A stretch of DNA of 64,000 nt from Asparagopsis taxiformis (GCA_030407315.1 JALQPE010000581.1:37747-101746); one strand, 5' to 3'. Positions 1 through 10,106 are shown, counted from the stretch's first letter. Notes: generated by a model from the sequence alone, not told the origin. Numbers and translations are program-made.

Positions 1-1277
1 CCAGCGTTTTCCACGTTATTTGCAACAGCAATCGTACGGATGAACTGCTGGATGGACGACAAGATTCGAACCAGGGAGCGCTCCGTCAGTTGCGTCCCAG
101 TCGTATGGTTCGACTCTGCACTCTTGTGGATGATCTCATGAGGCTGAAGATCACTGTCGTCCTTGCGGCGAAGGTAGTACACATCCAGAGGCTGAGTAAC
201 CCAGCGCAAGCGGTTTGCGTCCTGTGGCAGCTTGGTTCTGTGCATACGGGTGAGGCGCGTGAAGTCATCGGCAATGCTATGCATAGCATTGAGACGATGC
301 AGTCCGTCGATCACGGTCACGTTCGCATTGGCATGGAATTTGCCATTCTGGAACAGACGCGTGTCGGCGGGCAGATGCGTGTTCTGCGACCTCAGCACCG
401 TCACAGTGATACGCGAAGAGCTCACATACCCCACAGCCAACATATTGTTGCGCAGGTCCTCCACGTGGTCTTCTTTCACATCCCGAAGGGTCACGGCCGG
501 TTCCACTAGCTGCCTCACCAGCACAGTCGCTCCTTCTCCGACGTAATCCGACGTCACAAACTTGGGCACCGTAATTTGCGTCCCCTGCTGCTCACGAATG
601 CTTTCCGCCACCTCCGGTTCGTCGTCCACTTCGGTTACGTCCTGCGTAGTAGCTTCGGTGACGTTGGAGCGAGCAGGGTGCTTCGTGCCTCCACTGGAGG
701 GTCTTGCAGAGCGAGCAGGGCGCTTCGTGCCTCCCGAAACCGGGACGGAGCGTGCTGGATGCTTCGTACCCCCCGAACCAGTGATTTCGCCTGCCGGACC
801 GGTACTGGGCATCCGTCCCGAGCTGGCCTGGTTCGTCGCTGCGTTGAAGTTTGACGCTGCAGCAGGGGTACGAATGTCGCTAGGGCCATCCTCCGCAGCG
901 GGGCGCATCATCCGAGTATCCCAAGGGTAAAACGCCGCGGCGTATGCTCCACCCATCGTCTCCGGCGGTCCCTCGGCGCCATCAAACATGTACGGGAACG
1001 GGAGGTCCTTGAACTTGTCCTTAGTCGCAATGTTGCGCACGACGATGTAGTCGGCCTCGTCGGTTTCCGGCAGCTTGTGGTTGTGCAGCGTGCGCGGAAG
1101 GCCAACATCGCCACCAGCAGTGCTCACCGAAGCCGTCCCAATATGCACAGCCGCACCGTCCACGTCCGCAAACAAATTGACATCGACGCCGCGCTTGAGT
1201 CCGCGCGACTCCGCTGACGCGCTCACTTGATCGCCGCAAACCGTTGAAAACAAACTGCTGAAATGCGTATCCGCCAT
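1..1277 (-). CDS. ParB-like domain protein, C-terminus cut by window start
   Basis: An uninterrupted minus-strand frame of 425 codons starts at the ATG at 1277 and is still open at base 1. Residues ~1-150 are unrecognised. A low-complexity stretch follows with three imperfect GGTK(H/R)PARS peptide repeats (encoded at ~655-775). The C-terminal third looks like a ParB/sulfiredoxin-type nuclease fold: a VKEDHVEDLRNNM helix, then an extended strand region, then VTVIDGLHRLNAM, which matches the ParB-N pattern of a helix followed by V(I)DGxHRxxA. ParB-N domains bind or cleave DNA or hydrolyse CTP, and in phages they often accompany DNA methyltransferases. The gene diverges from the methyltransferase locus at 4240 across a repeat-filled intergenic region. 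Its base composition is higher in GC than the AT-rich sequence beyond 6977. Frame and start are solid; the family call rests on motif resemblance only. Confidence 0.7.
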   Translation of the reverse strand, partial: MADTHFSSLFSTVCGDQVSASAESRGLKRGVDVNLFADVDGAAVHIGTASVSTAGGDVGLPRTLHNHKLPETDEADYIVVRNIATKDKFKDLPFPYMFDGAEGPPETMGGAYAAAFYPWDTRMMRPAAEDGPSDIRTPAAASNFNAATNQASSGRMPSTGPAGEITGSGGTKHPARSVPVSGGTKRPARSARPSSGGTKHPARSNVTEATTQDVTEVDDEPEVAESIREQQGTQITVPKFVTSDYVGEGATVLVRQLVEPAVTLRDVKEDHVEDLRNNMLAVGYVSSSRITVTVLRSQNTHLPADTRLFQNGKFHANANVTVIDGLHRLNAMHSIADDFTRLTRMHRTKLPQDANRLRWVTQPLDVYYLRRKDDSDLQPHEIIHKSAESNHTTGTQLTERSLVRILSSIQQFIRTIAVANNVENA

Positions 1278-1620
1278 GATTGTTGAGTTGGAAAGTAAAA
1301 GAGATGGTTGACGTTGACGTATTCGAGTGATGTGGATGGTAGGTTTCACGTTGCTTGAAGAATGGTCGTGAACGCCAATCGCTGGAAATAATAACACAAT
1401 ACAACCGAAATTTTGTTAGGTACACACCTATCGTGACCGCTGGAATGCAAGACAGGCAATCGAGATGTGAGTGTCCGTTCGGAACGGGCCCGAGTCGGGC
1501 TCTCGAAACCTGACGAGGTGGCGTGAAGCAGGCAGTGTCCTTGATGTGTAATGTGTTAAAATTACAGCTGTCAAGCTAGGCGGCTTTTGGGGCGGCTGCG
1601 AGCACCCCTTTATCCGGGGA
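1278..1620. other. intergenic leader of the ParB-like gene
   Basis: No convincing coding frame. It lies directly upstream of the minus-strand ParB-like start and probably contains its promoter; I cannot name a promoter element. It ends where the first ~200 bp repeat copy begins. Confidence 0.4.
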
Positions 1621-1833
1621 ACACCCTGATTTGAGTTAAAATTTGGGCTATTCTCAAAAACATGCACATGTGAACATGTTTTTGAGATGGGGGTGTGCCG
1701 TACGGCACAATCGACCCGCCCAAATCGTTGATTTTTGCAAGATTTTTTGTGCCCGAAATTTTAGAATTTCTGGGCTGGCCAGCAGTGCAATCGAGCTGGA
1801 CATCCACCGGACGTCCATTTCAGGTTGGTCGTG
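1621..1833 (+). repeat. 200 bp hairpin/palindrome repeat, copy A
   Basis: First of four direct copies. It contains an inverted repeat, CTCAAAAACATG / CATGTTTTTGAG, at 1653-1686 with a 10-nt loop. Eight bases later comes a perfect 14 bp palindrome, GTGCCGTACGGCAC, at 1695-1708. The copy ends in a segment shared with copy B (TCGAGCTGGACATCCACCGG and beyond). Confidence 0.9.
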
Positions 1834-2123
1834 TGCTGCCTACATCCACGCATTGCAGTAACTAAGCAGGCGGGATCACTACTAATATAAAGTGCACGGA
1901 ATATGAGTAACGTGATGGGTGAGTAGTGTTTGTGTTGAGGGAGTAAGGCGGGACCATTATGAAACACGGAAGAAGATGCGTACCTAGCATAACTTAGGCT
2001 TGAAGCCTGGAATCGACCCATCTTTCGGCGCCATTTAGCCTCACAGTTAGTGCTTACAGAAGCCAGTGATGACCCCGCTCGGGGCGGCGGCTCCGGTTCC
2101 TGGGGCCGTTGTGGCCAAATTAG

Positions 2124-2334
2124 ACACCCTGATTTGAATTAAAATTTGGGCTATTCTCAAAAACATGCACATGTGAACATGTTTTTGAGATGGGGGTGTG
2201 CCGTACGGCACAATCGACCCGCCCAAATCGATGATTTTTGCAATTTTTTGTGCCCGAAATTTTAGAATTTCTGGGCTGGCCAGCAGTGCAATCGAGCTGG
2301 ACATCCACCGGACGTCCATTTCAGGTTGGTCGTG
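2124..2334 (+). repeat. 200 bp hairpin/palindrome repeat, copy B
   Basis: Near-identical to copy A. The hairpin is at 2156-2189 and the GTGCCGTACGGCAC palindrome at 2198-2211, with the same 8-nt spacing. Confidence 0.9.
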
Positions 2335-2509
2335 AGAGAGTGAGGCGGGACCATGATGGAACAAGGACCAAGACCTGTCCCTGGCGTATTGAGCCTGAAA
2401 TTGACCCTTCGTCAGACGCCATTTAGCCTTACAGTTAGTGCCTACAGAAGCCAGTGACAACCCCACTCGGGGCGGCGGCCGGTGCCTGGGGCCGTTCTGG
2501 CCAAATTAG

Positions 2510-2680
2510 ACACCTTGATTTGAATTAAAATTTGGGCTATTCTCAAAAACATGCACATGTGAACATGTTTTTGAGATGGGGGTGTGCCGTACGGCACTTT
2601 CGACCGCCTAAATCGATAAAATTTTGCAATTTTTTTCCTGCCCGAAATTCTACAAGTTCTGGGCTGGCCAGTAATGCATT
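2510..2680 (+). repeat. 200 bp hairpin/palindrome repeat, copy C
   Basis: The hairpin is at 2542-2575 and the palindrome at 2584-2597, both perfectly conserved. The right third has diverged and breaks off after the CTGGGCTGGCCAG block. Confidence 0.88.
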
Positions 2681-2690
2681 AGCTATCTCC

Positions 2691-3170
2691 TCTAAACCGA
2701 TTCTAACAAGCAGAAAGAATCCTCTCCTTCATGACGATGCTCTCCATCGTCTTTTCGAAGCCATTTCCGTACGAAAAATAATCGAAAAACATATTTGACT
2801 TTAACCTAACAGCTATCGCGAGCACCGTACTCAGCTATATTTCCTCTGTAATTTCCTTCCTCCAACCAATCAATAGCCGCTTGGTCACAGGCTTAAAAGC
2901 CTTCCACTATCTGTCCTATCCATCGAAGACCCTCGGAGGGTTCGATCCAGGCCTTGATCACCCATGATGGGTGTGCAACCCGAGAAAATGAAAATGGAAC
3001 ATATTGCGACAGGGACGAGATATCATTCCATGAAAGAGAACTTCTCTTTCGTTTACTTTTTTCTAACAAGATTCTAAACGTCTACAAACCCTATGTCGTC
3101 CGTCCGTTTTCATCCCGGAGAGATGTGGATGTGAGGTAAGACGCAGTGGTGATGTTGTGTTGATTCCCAC
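2691..3170. other. no gene seen
   Basis: Short frames only, with no recognisable motif. AT-rich sequence between repeat copy C and the GGAGG minisatellite. Confidence 0.4.
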
Positions 3171-3173
3171 AGA

Positions 3174-3412
3174 CGGAGGTGGAGGAGGTGGCTACGGAGG
3201 AAGCCTGGAGAACTTGTCCGGTACTGACATCTCACATGTTGCCATTAACGGAGGTGGTGGAGGAGGCTATGGTGCAAGCCTGGAGAACATGTGACTCACA
3301 TCTCGCAGATGTCAGTACCCATGGATGAGAAGAAAAGCATGTTGAGGTGCGGTTCGGATATTCGATCCATTAACGGAGGTGGTGGAGGAGGCTATGGTGG
3401 AAGCGTGGAGAA
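3174..3412 (+). repeat. GGAGGTGGxGGAGG minisatellite, 3 copies
   Basis: Three diverged copies of a purine-rich block (GGAGGTGG.GGAGG..GGCTA.GG..) start near 3174, 3247 and 3371. Each runs into an AGC.TGGAGAA tail. Interspersed segments containing ACCCATGGAT are also repeated (near 3318 and 3430). In one frame the blocks read as a glycine run ending in YGGS, but stops interrupt it. Confidence 0.7.
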
Positions 3413-3707
3413 GAATAGAGTAGTCCTATACCCATGGATCACAAGAAGACGTTGTTGGGCTCCTTTTCGAAGCCCATTCGTCTCTTGAATAAATTTAGCA
3501 CCCAAATCATATACGATTGCCGAGTTGACACCCCGTATGTCTCGTTGGTAGAAATAGCAGGGGTTCCACCACTCAGCTGGCGGGAAGTAGTTACTGATTA
3601 TATGAGATATGGCTTAGCTCCCGCCAAAACCGATAGCTCTGGGCTCAGGTTCTCCAAATGTGGTTATACGAATGTGTTCTGACAATGCTAGAAGACGAAT
3701 ATCTGCA
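3413..3707. other. spacer with an unsupported 82-codon frame
   Basis: A plus-strand frame at 3434-3682 opens with ATG inside the repeated ACCCATGGAT segment. It has no recognisable domain and no paralogue in the window, so it is treated as unsupported. Confidence 0.25.
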
Positions 3708-3912
3708 TCCTGATTTGAATTAAAATTTGGGCTATTCTCAAAAACATGCACATGTGAACATGTTTTTGAGATGGGGGTGTGCCGTACGGCACAATCGACC
3801 GCCCAAATCGATGTTTTTTTGCAATATTTTTGCTGCCCGAAATTGTAGAATTTCTGGTCTGGCCAGCAATGCATCTGAGCTGGACATCCCCATGTCCAGT
3901 GGCCGTCCGGAT
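3708..3912 (+). repeat. 200 bp hairpin/palindrome repeat, copy D
   Basis: An isolated fourth copy. The hairpin is at 3737-3770 and the palindrome at 3779-3792, with the same 8-nt spacing. The flanks have diverged but keep the GGCCAGCAATGC and CTGGACATCC blocks. Confidence 0.9.
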
Positions 3913-4239
3913 GTCGCTCACCTGGTAAGCGTGATGCACCTGTGACAACCTATGTGACTGCAGTCACAGCCGCCATGGCGGCCGTGCAGTACAACCCTCA
4001 AAGACAGGGAATCACAATCTTTTTAAAATTTTTGTCTACCACGTATCCGTCACAACTTATTACCTACACCGGTTACGGGTTTCAAGACCTTTCCAGTGCT
4101 GTGTACCCGTATACTCTGTTCCGTTCGATATCAACCAGTGTTCCTCACGAAAGAGTGCAAACGTCACGAGATACGTCGTCAAATTTGACTGTCTCGCCGA
4201 GCGGTCGCCATCCTGTACCGAATTTCCACTCATTCCATT
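3913..4239. other. leader of the methyltransferase locus
   Basis: No coding frame I can support. It lies between repeat copy D and the ATG at 4240 and presumably carries the plus-strand promoter and 5' UTR. Confidence 0.4.
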
Positions 4240-5652
4240 ATGACGAATAAGCGCAGGCGCAACAGCAATCCGATCGTTGACGACGCAACCGTGCCAATTC
4301 TGCGCGAACCCGCTAGCCCTTGGGAGGATTCTAGTGACATGGGTACACGTCGAAACGTAGGTCGCGCCGCCCGCGAAACTACTCTCGCTGGCAAAGACTT
4401 CCTCCGCCTCTTGCTGGATTTATTCGCCCACTCAAGTTTCGCAGACTTGACGGACAAGCCGGGAGGTTTCACATACGCGGACCTTGGCGCTTGGGTTGCG
4501 CAGGGCACGGAAGAACAATTTGTGGCGCTGCAAGGTCGACTCAGCATGTCCTTCAGCGGTCGTTCGAAGAATGCTGGAGTCGAGGCGGATGTTGCCGAAA
4601 TCGTCATGGCAGAGATGAACGTTGAGCGAGCCAAGCAGATTGTTCGTCTGGCATTACCCATTGCCGAGTTTTCAAGACAGGATGAGCGTATCGGGCAATG
4701 GGTTGAGCACTGCATCCTTTCTGGGATCGTGCCGCAGACCTTCCTTATTGGATGTAACATGCTTCCTTCGCCACTACAGGCGCCGCAGCGCGGGGAACCA
4801 AGCGCCTTCGTTCTTGCTCCACCGGAAACGTTCGAGGTATTGATGTATTTCCAAGCGTTGTCTATCATCCGAAATCACAACAAGAACCTGCCGCGTCGCC
4901 GAATAGGAGATGCGGCCGAAGAGGGGAACGAAGCCGCACGCGTCCCAGCCCATCGGAAAAGCACTAATCGAGCTTGTTACGTGGTTCAAGTTTTATACCA
5001 TGCTTGGACCGATGTGGCCTACGCCGCAAAGTTTTCCAGCTTCGAAGAGTTGATGGCGCCGTACATCATTTTCGACAGCAGTGAGCATTGGTTTGACGTG
5101 CTCGATGAAGGTCTATTCGCACCGATGGAGCAGAAGCTAGATCTCTACCACAACAAAGCTCCCCTATCTCATCCTGATGGATATGGTGGAAAAGTAGAGA
5201 CAAGAACCAGTGCGCAGCACAGTGCATTTAGGGACCTTGTGAGGAAGTTCTTCGACCGGTTGCAGTTTCTTATCGTCAACCCGGACCTGTACACCTGGCC
5301 GGAGTCCGACCGCTGGGGGGCACTGGAAATATACTTCTCAAGCGGAAATCCGGACAAGCTGCCAGCGTATTTGACACCCTCGACGAAGACGTTATGGCTG
5401 TCCTCCGCCCGGCACCACAAGCCGCGGACGCAGAAAAGGTCCCCAAGCCGGTTGATGACACTCCCACTCGTCGCAACACAGGAGGGAGAGGTTTGGTTCC
5501 GTCGACAAGACACACAACCAGGCTTCAACTTGGACCTGGGAGGACCAGTCTTACTGCCCAAGGGCCGTCTCCCCCGTCACCGTCACCCCATGCGACAGAA
5601 GAGCAGGAAAGTGAAGGGCAGGCTCTCGCAAAGGACTTTCTTTCGAAAATGA
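4240..5652 (+). CDS. N-terminal part of the methyltransferase locus, unknown domain
   Basis: A 470-codon frame from the ATG at 4240. After a basic, NLS-like start (NKRRRN) it looks like a helical soluble protein up to about residue 370. It then degenerates into arginine/proline-rich sequence where it overlaps the next frame. The overlap (5394-5652) and the change of protein-like character near 5340-5390 suggest that this frame and the downstream one were or are a single protein of about 880 residues. The second frame is -1 relative to this one. A sequencing indel, a genuine frameshift mutation or an unseen small intron could each explain the break. No domain is recognised in this half. The gene diverges from the ParB-like gene at 1-1277. 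Confidence 0.65.
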   Translation: MTNKRRRNSNPIVDDATVPILREPASPWEDSSDMGTRRNVGRAARETTLAGKDFLRLLLDLFAHSSFADLTDKPGGFTYADLGAWVAQGTEEQFVALQGRLSMSFSGRSKNAGVEADVAEIVMAEMNVERAKQIVRLALPIAEFSRQDERIGQWVEHCILSGIVPQTFLIGCNMLPSPLQAPQRGEPSAFVLAPPETFEVLMYFQALSIIRNHNKNLPRRRIGDAAEEGNEAARVPAHRKSTNRACYVVQVLYHAWTDVAYAAKFSSFEELMAPYIIFDSSEHWFDVLDEGLFAPMEQKLDLYHNKAPLSHPDGYGGKVETRTSAQHSAFRDLVRKFFDRLQFLIVNPDLYTWPESDRWGALEIYFSSGNPDKLPAYLTPSTKTLWLSSARHHKPRTQKRSPSRLMTLPLVATQEGEVWFRRQDTQPGFNLDLGGPVLLPKGRLPRHRHPMRQKSRKVKGRLSQRTFFRK

Positions 5653-6935
5653 GTCAGTATTGCCGGGTGTACGACGTCCCTTTCGAAGATTTGGTCAGTG
5701 CCGACGAGAGCCGAGAACACGTGCCCATCACGGGCAACGTTCAGCTCATTCTGACTGATCCGCCCTACAATGTTCGTCGTAAGAGGAACGATTCCAACTC
5801 TTCGTACGACAGGCTAACTGCAGAAGATATGCAGGCTAGCATCGAAGTGTTTGACGAGCTGTTGCGCCCCGGTGGCCACGGCATCGTGTTCTGCTCGGTT
5901 TTGCAGTTCTACGAATGGTTCCATTACTTGGAAACGTACAAAGGACCGCAGTCAGAAGGCCCAACCGATACTGCTGCCAGTGATGACGGGTCGGATGAAG
6001 AAGAGGTTACGTCCATGAATTCGGACTCCGAAGCATCGCAGCACAGTGGCGAAGAAAGTGCGGATGAGGAGGAGGACGAGGAGGAGGAGGACGTCGTTCG
6101 GAATTCAGTTTTCTTCGTTGACGAGGTACCTCTGTTGTTTGTCCGACTACCTGGGCACCTCTATCAAATGCCGGGGCGGAAGAGGTACCAACGCATGAAC
6201 ATGGCAGAGGTCGCTATCCACTTCTGGAAGCGAGGTGTTCCGTTCAAGACCGGAAGCGAGATGGTGGCCTATAGGAACCACGGATACATGGACGGCACGT
6301 ACCCGGCGTGGTGCAACGTCACCATCAATATGCCCGCCATCGATTCGAATGAGATGGTGTGGCGAACAAGGAGCACAACCGGTGCTACGGTCAGAGTTCG
6401 TGCAGAGCAGAAGAGCGTCGCTCTCATGATGGAGTTGATCAGCCAGCATTCACAGCCTGGTGATATTGTTGTCGATCCATTCTCTGGCACTTTCGCAACG
6501 GGAAAAGCAGCTATGAGCTTGCCTGAGCACCGTGTTTTCGTCGGCAGTGACATGGACAAATTGTGTGTGGTACGATCGCTTCCAAAGCTGTGTGCAGTCA
6601 TGTCACGTGTAATTCTTTCAAACAACACTGACATGAGGGTCACGACAGAAGCGAAACAGAGTGCTGAGAAGTTCTTGGCGTCCCCCTCTGTCACGATGCG
6701 TACGCAGAGGGAACGCAGGATCATCGAACCCCCACCTGGCCTTCCCCTGTACCAGAGGTTCCCGAAATATATTCGGCAGTACCTCTGGCAGCTGTGCCCA
6801 GAGTCGATTGCGTCGCGCGAGCACATGGAGAAACCGGTACATTATTGGCCACCTTCCCTGCGCCGCTGGTTGCAAACTGAAAACCCTCGCGTGATGCGGG
6901 CACACGATTGTGTTGCGAAAAAATTGAGCGTTTAG
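5394..6935 (+). CDS. DNA N6-adenine/N4-cytosine methyltransferase-like protein
   Basis: A 513-codon frame; it stays open upstream of its ATG, so the true start is probably in the preceding frame. After a low-complexity linker (residues 1-80) it carries LTDPPYNV (catalytic motif IV, residues 120-127). It then has an acidic insertion (~195-233), a GTYPAW block, an EQKSVALMMELI helix (motif X-like), VVDPFSGTFATG (SAM-binding motif I, 359-370) and VFVGSDMD (motif II). Motif IV before motif I is the beta-class order of the N6_N4_Mtase family, which methylates the exocyclic amine of A or C in DNA. The DPPY rather than SPPY tetrad leans towards adenine but does not settle it. The stop codon is the first TAG of a telomere-like tract, so the native C-terminus may be lost. 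Confidence 0.8.
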   Translation: MAVLRPAPQAADAEKVPKPVDDTPTRRNTGGRGLVPSTRHTTRLQLGPGRTSLTAQGPSPPSPSPHATEEQESEGQALAKDFLSKMSQYCRVYDVPFEDLVSADESREHVPITGNVQLILTDPPYNVRRKRNDSNSSYDRLTAEDMQASIEVFDELLRPGGHGIVFCSVLQFYEWFHYLETYKGPQSEGPTDTAASDDGSDEEEVTSMNSDSEASQHSGEESADEEEDEEEEDVVRNSVFFVDEVPLLFVRLPGHLYQMPGRKRYQRMNMAEVAIHFWKRGVPFKTGSEMVAYRNHGYMDGTYPAWCNVTINMPAIDSNEMVWRTRSTTGATVRVRAEQKSVALMMELISQHSQPGDIVVDPFSGTFATGKAAMSLPEHRVFVGSDMDKLCVVRSLPKLCAVMSRVILSNNTDMRVTTEAKQSAEKFLASPSVTMRTQRERRIIEPPPGLPLYQRFPKYIRQYLWQLCPESIASREHMEKPVHYWPPSLRRWLQTENPRVMRAHDCVAKKLSV

Positions 6936-6976
6936 GGGATTTAGGGGATTTTAGATTAGGGGATTTAGGGGATTTT
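6931..6976 (+). repeat. interstitial telomere-like tract
   Basis: Four TTAGGGGA-type repeats with variable T runs, G-rich on the plus strand, plus one more ATTAGGGGGATT just downstream near 6998. The tract begins in the last codons of the methyltransferase frame and supplies its TAG stop. It is the same repeat type and orientation as the tract at 33632. Confidence 0.85.
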
Positions 6977-8094
6977 CCTTTTATATTATATATATTAGGG
7001 GGATTAATGGCATTTGGCCGTAAGGTTAGGTTTAGGCCATTCGAACTAGGAGGATGTGTCTTTTGCCATGTTTCAGGTTTAAGGAAGTCGAAGTTTTTTA
7101 ATTAGTCTTTAGGCAGGTAAATGTTTTGGATATAGGAGTAGTCACTAGGAGATTTGTTGGTAGACGATATTCTTCGCGCAATAGGCGCTAGGAGTATAGA
7201 TGGTGGCAGACTATGAGGGTTTCAGTAATAAGTACGTGCATGAAGGATTTGTCTGTTATGATGATTCTAATTGAAGGAAGTAAAGAGGTCTGGACTTAGT
7301 CTTGAAACGGATGATTGTTCTGGGATTTTGAGATAATCATTAAGGTGCTTATGACTGGACGAAGTGCTCTGCCTAATACATTTGAAGAGGATCAAAGGAA
7401 GCGCTCAAGGTTGAAAACACGGTTGAACTCCAAGCAGACTATGTGCGTATTCAGAAAACCTAGGAAAGCTATAACTGTAAGCCCTCTAAAATACGACGAC
7501 CCACTCATATGGTAGACTTCTGCAGAATCTTTTACAGCTACCACCGATGTCGCCACTGCGTATTATTTCGAGGATACACTCCTGCCATTAAAATGTCGGC
7601 CAGCACAGACCACACATCATCTCCAGTAGCATCCGGGTGTTCACGTCTACAATGCAGCCCTACCTCAAAGTGAGGACTTATCAGATACCTTATAACATCT
7701 GTATTAATTTGAAGTAGCTATTTATTTCCGTTCGAGATCACGGAGTCCAAAACAATGCTGTATTGAGCAATCATCACATTAATGTTATGGGTCCAGCTGA
7801 AATGTCATGGGAGAGTTCACACCTTAGTATGACCTTCCAATGTGCAAAACATGTTCTATGACGAGCATATGAAATAGAAAGAGCTCGTTTGATGTATAAA
7901 TAAGGAGCATTCCATTTTCAGTAAGTAACCGACAAGTGGTATCTCTCACATATACATGAGATCCCATACGCCCACCTCCAGCGTATTATGCGAGTATCTA
8001 TTCTCTAAAATACAAATATCACGTACACCACAGGCTCATATTTAGTTTATCAGATTTCCATATTTGGTTTTTGGCCCCATGAAAAACCCAAATA
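6977..8094. other. AT-rich, no gene seen
   Basis: Only short frames without recognisable motifs. Composition shifts to AT-rich immediately after the telomere-like tract. Confidence 0.45.
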
Positions 8095-8709
8095 ATGATA
8101 GTAACTCTTTCTGGAGCATTTGAAAATAAAATTGGTTTCTTATGCCTGCAAAAAGTGTACATAGTTCCTCAGATGTATTATGTAATATACAGCTACGATT
8201 TCTTCCCCTGGACAAAATACAACTTCACAATACCTGTAACAGCCATTTCCAACCAATGGCTGACTACTGACAAAAATAGTTTCACTATTATTATCAGTGA
8301 ATCTCTGTTGAGTACCTTTCTGAGAAATATTTTCCTGCCTTTCCGCCCCAAGGACAGTTCATGCCGTATAATGCGGTGTAATAGTTTCATTACACGTTAT
8401 CACCTCTCGTTGCACAATACGAAACAAAAAGATTCTGCTAGGTTTCTCCTCCCGAGTATAGTCCATTGCTACGCCATTCAACAAAACATGTTAATTGATG
8501 CATTATGTCAAAGCAAAATGGGTCCTGAATCTTCTGCAACTAGACCTGACATGTATAAAGGATGTTTCCTTCGTAGAAGAACCTACTGTCATTCCATAGA
8601 GTACATGCAGAATAAGGGAGCAGTACAGCGGCTAGTTTCTTTGGCTTTCGATCAAGTTACACAGTGCATCGCGTACAATTCCGCAACATTTTCGCAGAAT
8701 GAGCAATAG
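8095..8709 (+). CDS. unassigned 204-codon ORF
   Basis: An ATG-initiated frame in AT-rich DNA. The translation is rich in S, T, Y and F, shows no domain or repeat I recognise, and has no paralogue in the window. Chance or relic is at least as likely as a real gene. Confidence 0.15.
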   Translation: MIVTLSGAFENKIGFLCLQKVYIVPQMYYVIYSYDFFPWTKYNFTIPVTAISNQWLTTDKNSFTIIISESLLSTFLRNIFLPFRPKDSSCRIMRCNSFITRYHLSLHNTKQKDSARFLLPSIVHCYAIQQNMLIDALCQSKMGPESSATRPDMYKGCFLRRRTYCHSIEYMQNKGAVQRLVSLAFDQVTQCIAYNSATFSQNEQ

Positions 8710-10106
8710 AGAACATATTTCATTACATCCCAAAACCCTAGTGGACATTTGTATGTATTTTGAGTAGTTTTGGAGGTCGATAAGAGTACAAGGGGTCAGA
8801 AGCATGTTGAGTGGAGGATATCCGCCCTCGGGAAAAGTATTTTTATGTAATAAAAGTTTGGGGGTCAAAACCATGCTGAGTGGAGGAGTTTACGAAGATA
8901 TTGTGATGCATCACAAAGCATGCTTTCCGGAGCATTCACCTCGTATTTGGAGCATACATAGAGGTCAATTGGATCATCCATACGTGCTCCATAAACCCTC
9001 GTAAATGTCCACTAGGGAAAATTATTACATAACTTCCTCCCATCGTATCATGCTACACTTGGAAGAACTATTTCATCGATACTATTAACATTTCCATCGG
9101 TCAACTAACGCGGCCGTAAATTAGACACGTACTCTCTTCCTGTTCAATTAGGTAGTCCCAGTGGCTGGGAGCTCGCCAATAGATTAGTCATCCCTACCAA
9201 AAACATAAGATGATGATGGATTTGCATATTGTTCTATATGATACCTCTTTTGCTTCAGATTAGGTGGAGGCATATAACGAGGAGCCAGAAAACTCTTGCA
9301 CCAGAAAAAAGGGTGTGCTTGCATCCTAAGAAACTAAATATCCTCGAGGACGTTCGATCGAACAGCTCGCAATAGTATTATTCATGGAGTGCAAAGCTAA
9401 TGCCTCGACTCCTAGCTCACTAGATCCATACGATCTGGAGACAGTATAATGACTTAGAGCGGTAAGGTAGGATGCTTCTGGGCACCATTGCAATTCCTCT
9501 TCCTGAAGCACCAAAAAGGAAGACAGAAGTACAGTCAGGCTTTTCGTCGGCATAGCAAATGACAACACAGTTTTTTTCAAATCCTTCCAAATCATCTCCC
9601 CCTATTTTGGTGATCATTACGACTCAGGAGACACTGTTTCAGTACAGTAAGAAACATGTTTCTGTAGGGCGCTCGACTCTCTAGGCCTCTCTGCCGTTGT
9701 TGGACGCAGCCTGTATGGAACCCAATAGGACCAATATATAATCTAGAAAACCCTAAAAATTTATTTTTCAACTCTAAATATTCAAGAAAATACAAAAACG
9801 TTTCAAGAACAAAACATGGACCCTTTAACTTGAACGTACCAGCTACAATATCGTTAACTTTTGTTATTTCAGGGAACTACCCCTTCAAACGGGCAACATT
9901 AATCCCATCCCTAGGTTTCCTGTACCTTACAATATACTACATACTTAGCCTGGTCAGGGAATCATGACAAATAACAAACCTGTTGATCCCGCAGCCGCGT
10001 AAGCCTTGACCTGAGTAGTACCACTACTTTCAACGTCCTTCACCGGTAGAATATATGTGTCGAATACGACTGAAACCTTTGACAGTGCCTTGATCGGGCA
10101 AACGTA
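8710..10106. other. no gene seen; one short direct repeat
   Basis: The only structure noted is a ~30 bp imperfect direct repeat, GGTCA.AA.CATG.TGAGTGG, at about 8795-8825 and 8862-8892. Confidence 0.4.

Larger units (their letters stand above)
1940..2690 (+). repeat. tandem duplication, ~390 bp period
   Basis: Two successive diverged units (about 1950-2334 and 2347-2690) share, in order: a GGACCAT segment, CGCCATTTAGCC-like sequence, CAGTTAGTGC, TACAGAAGCCAGTGA, a CTCGGGGCGGCGG block, GGCCAAATTAGACACC, and then the hairpin/palindrome repeat. The offset between matching landmarks is 386-397 bp, so copies B and C belong to a larger tandem unit. Confidence 0.75.

Noticed and set aside
90..930. 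Plus-strand frames at the window start
   Set aside because: The minus strand carries a continuous 425-codon frame with ParB-like motifs; the plus-strand frames are shadows.
1627..3945. Short frames on both strands within the 200 bp repeats
   Set aside because: They are shared only because the repeats are shared, start inside the hairpin, and include no domain.
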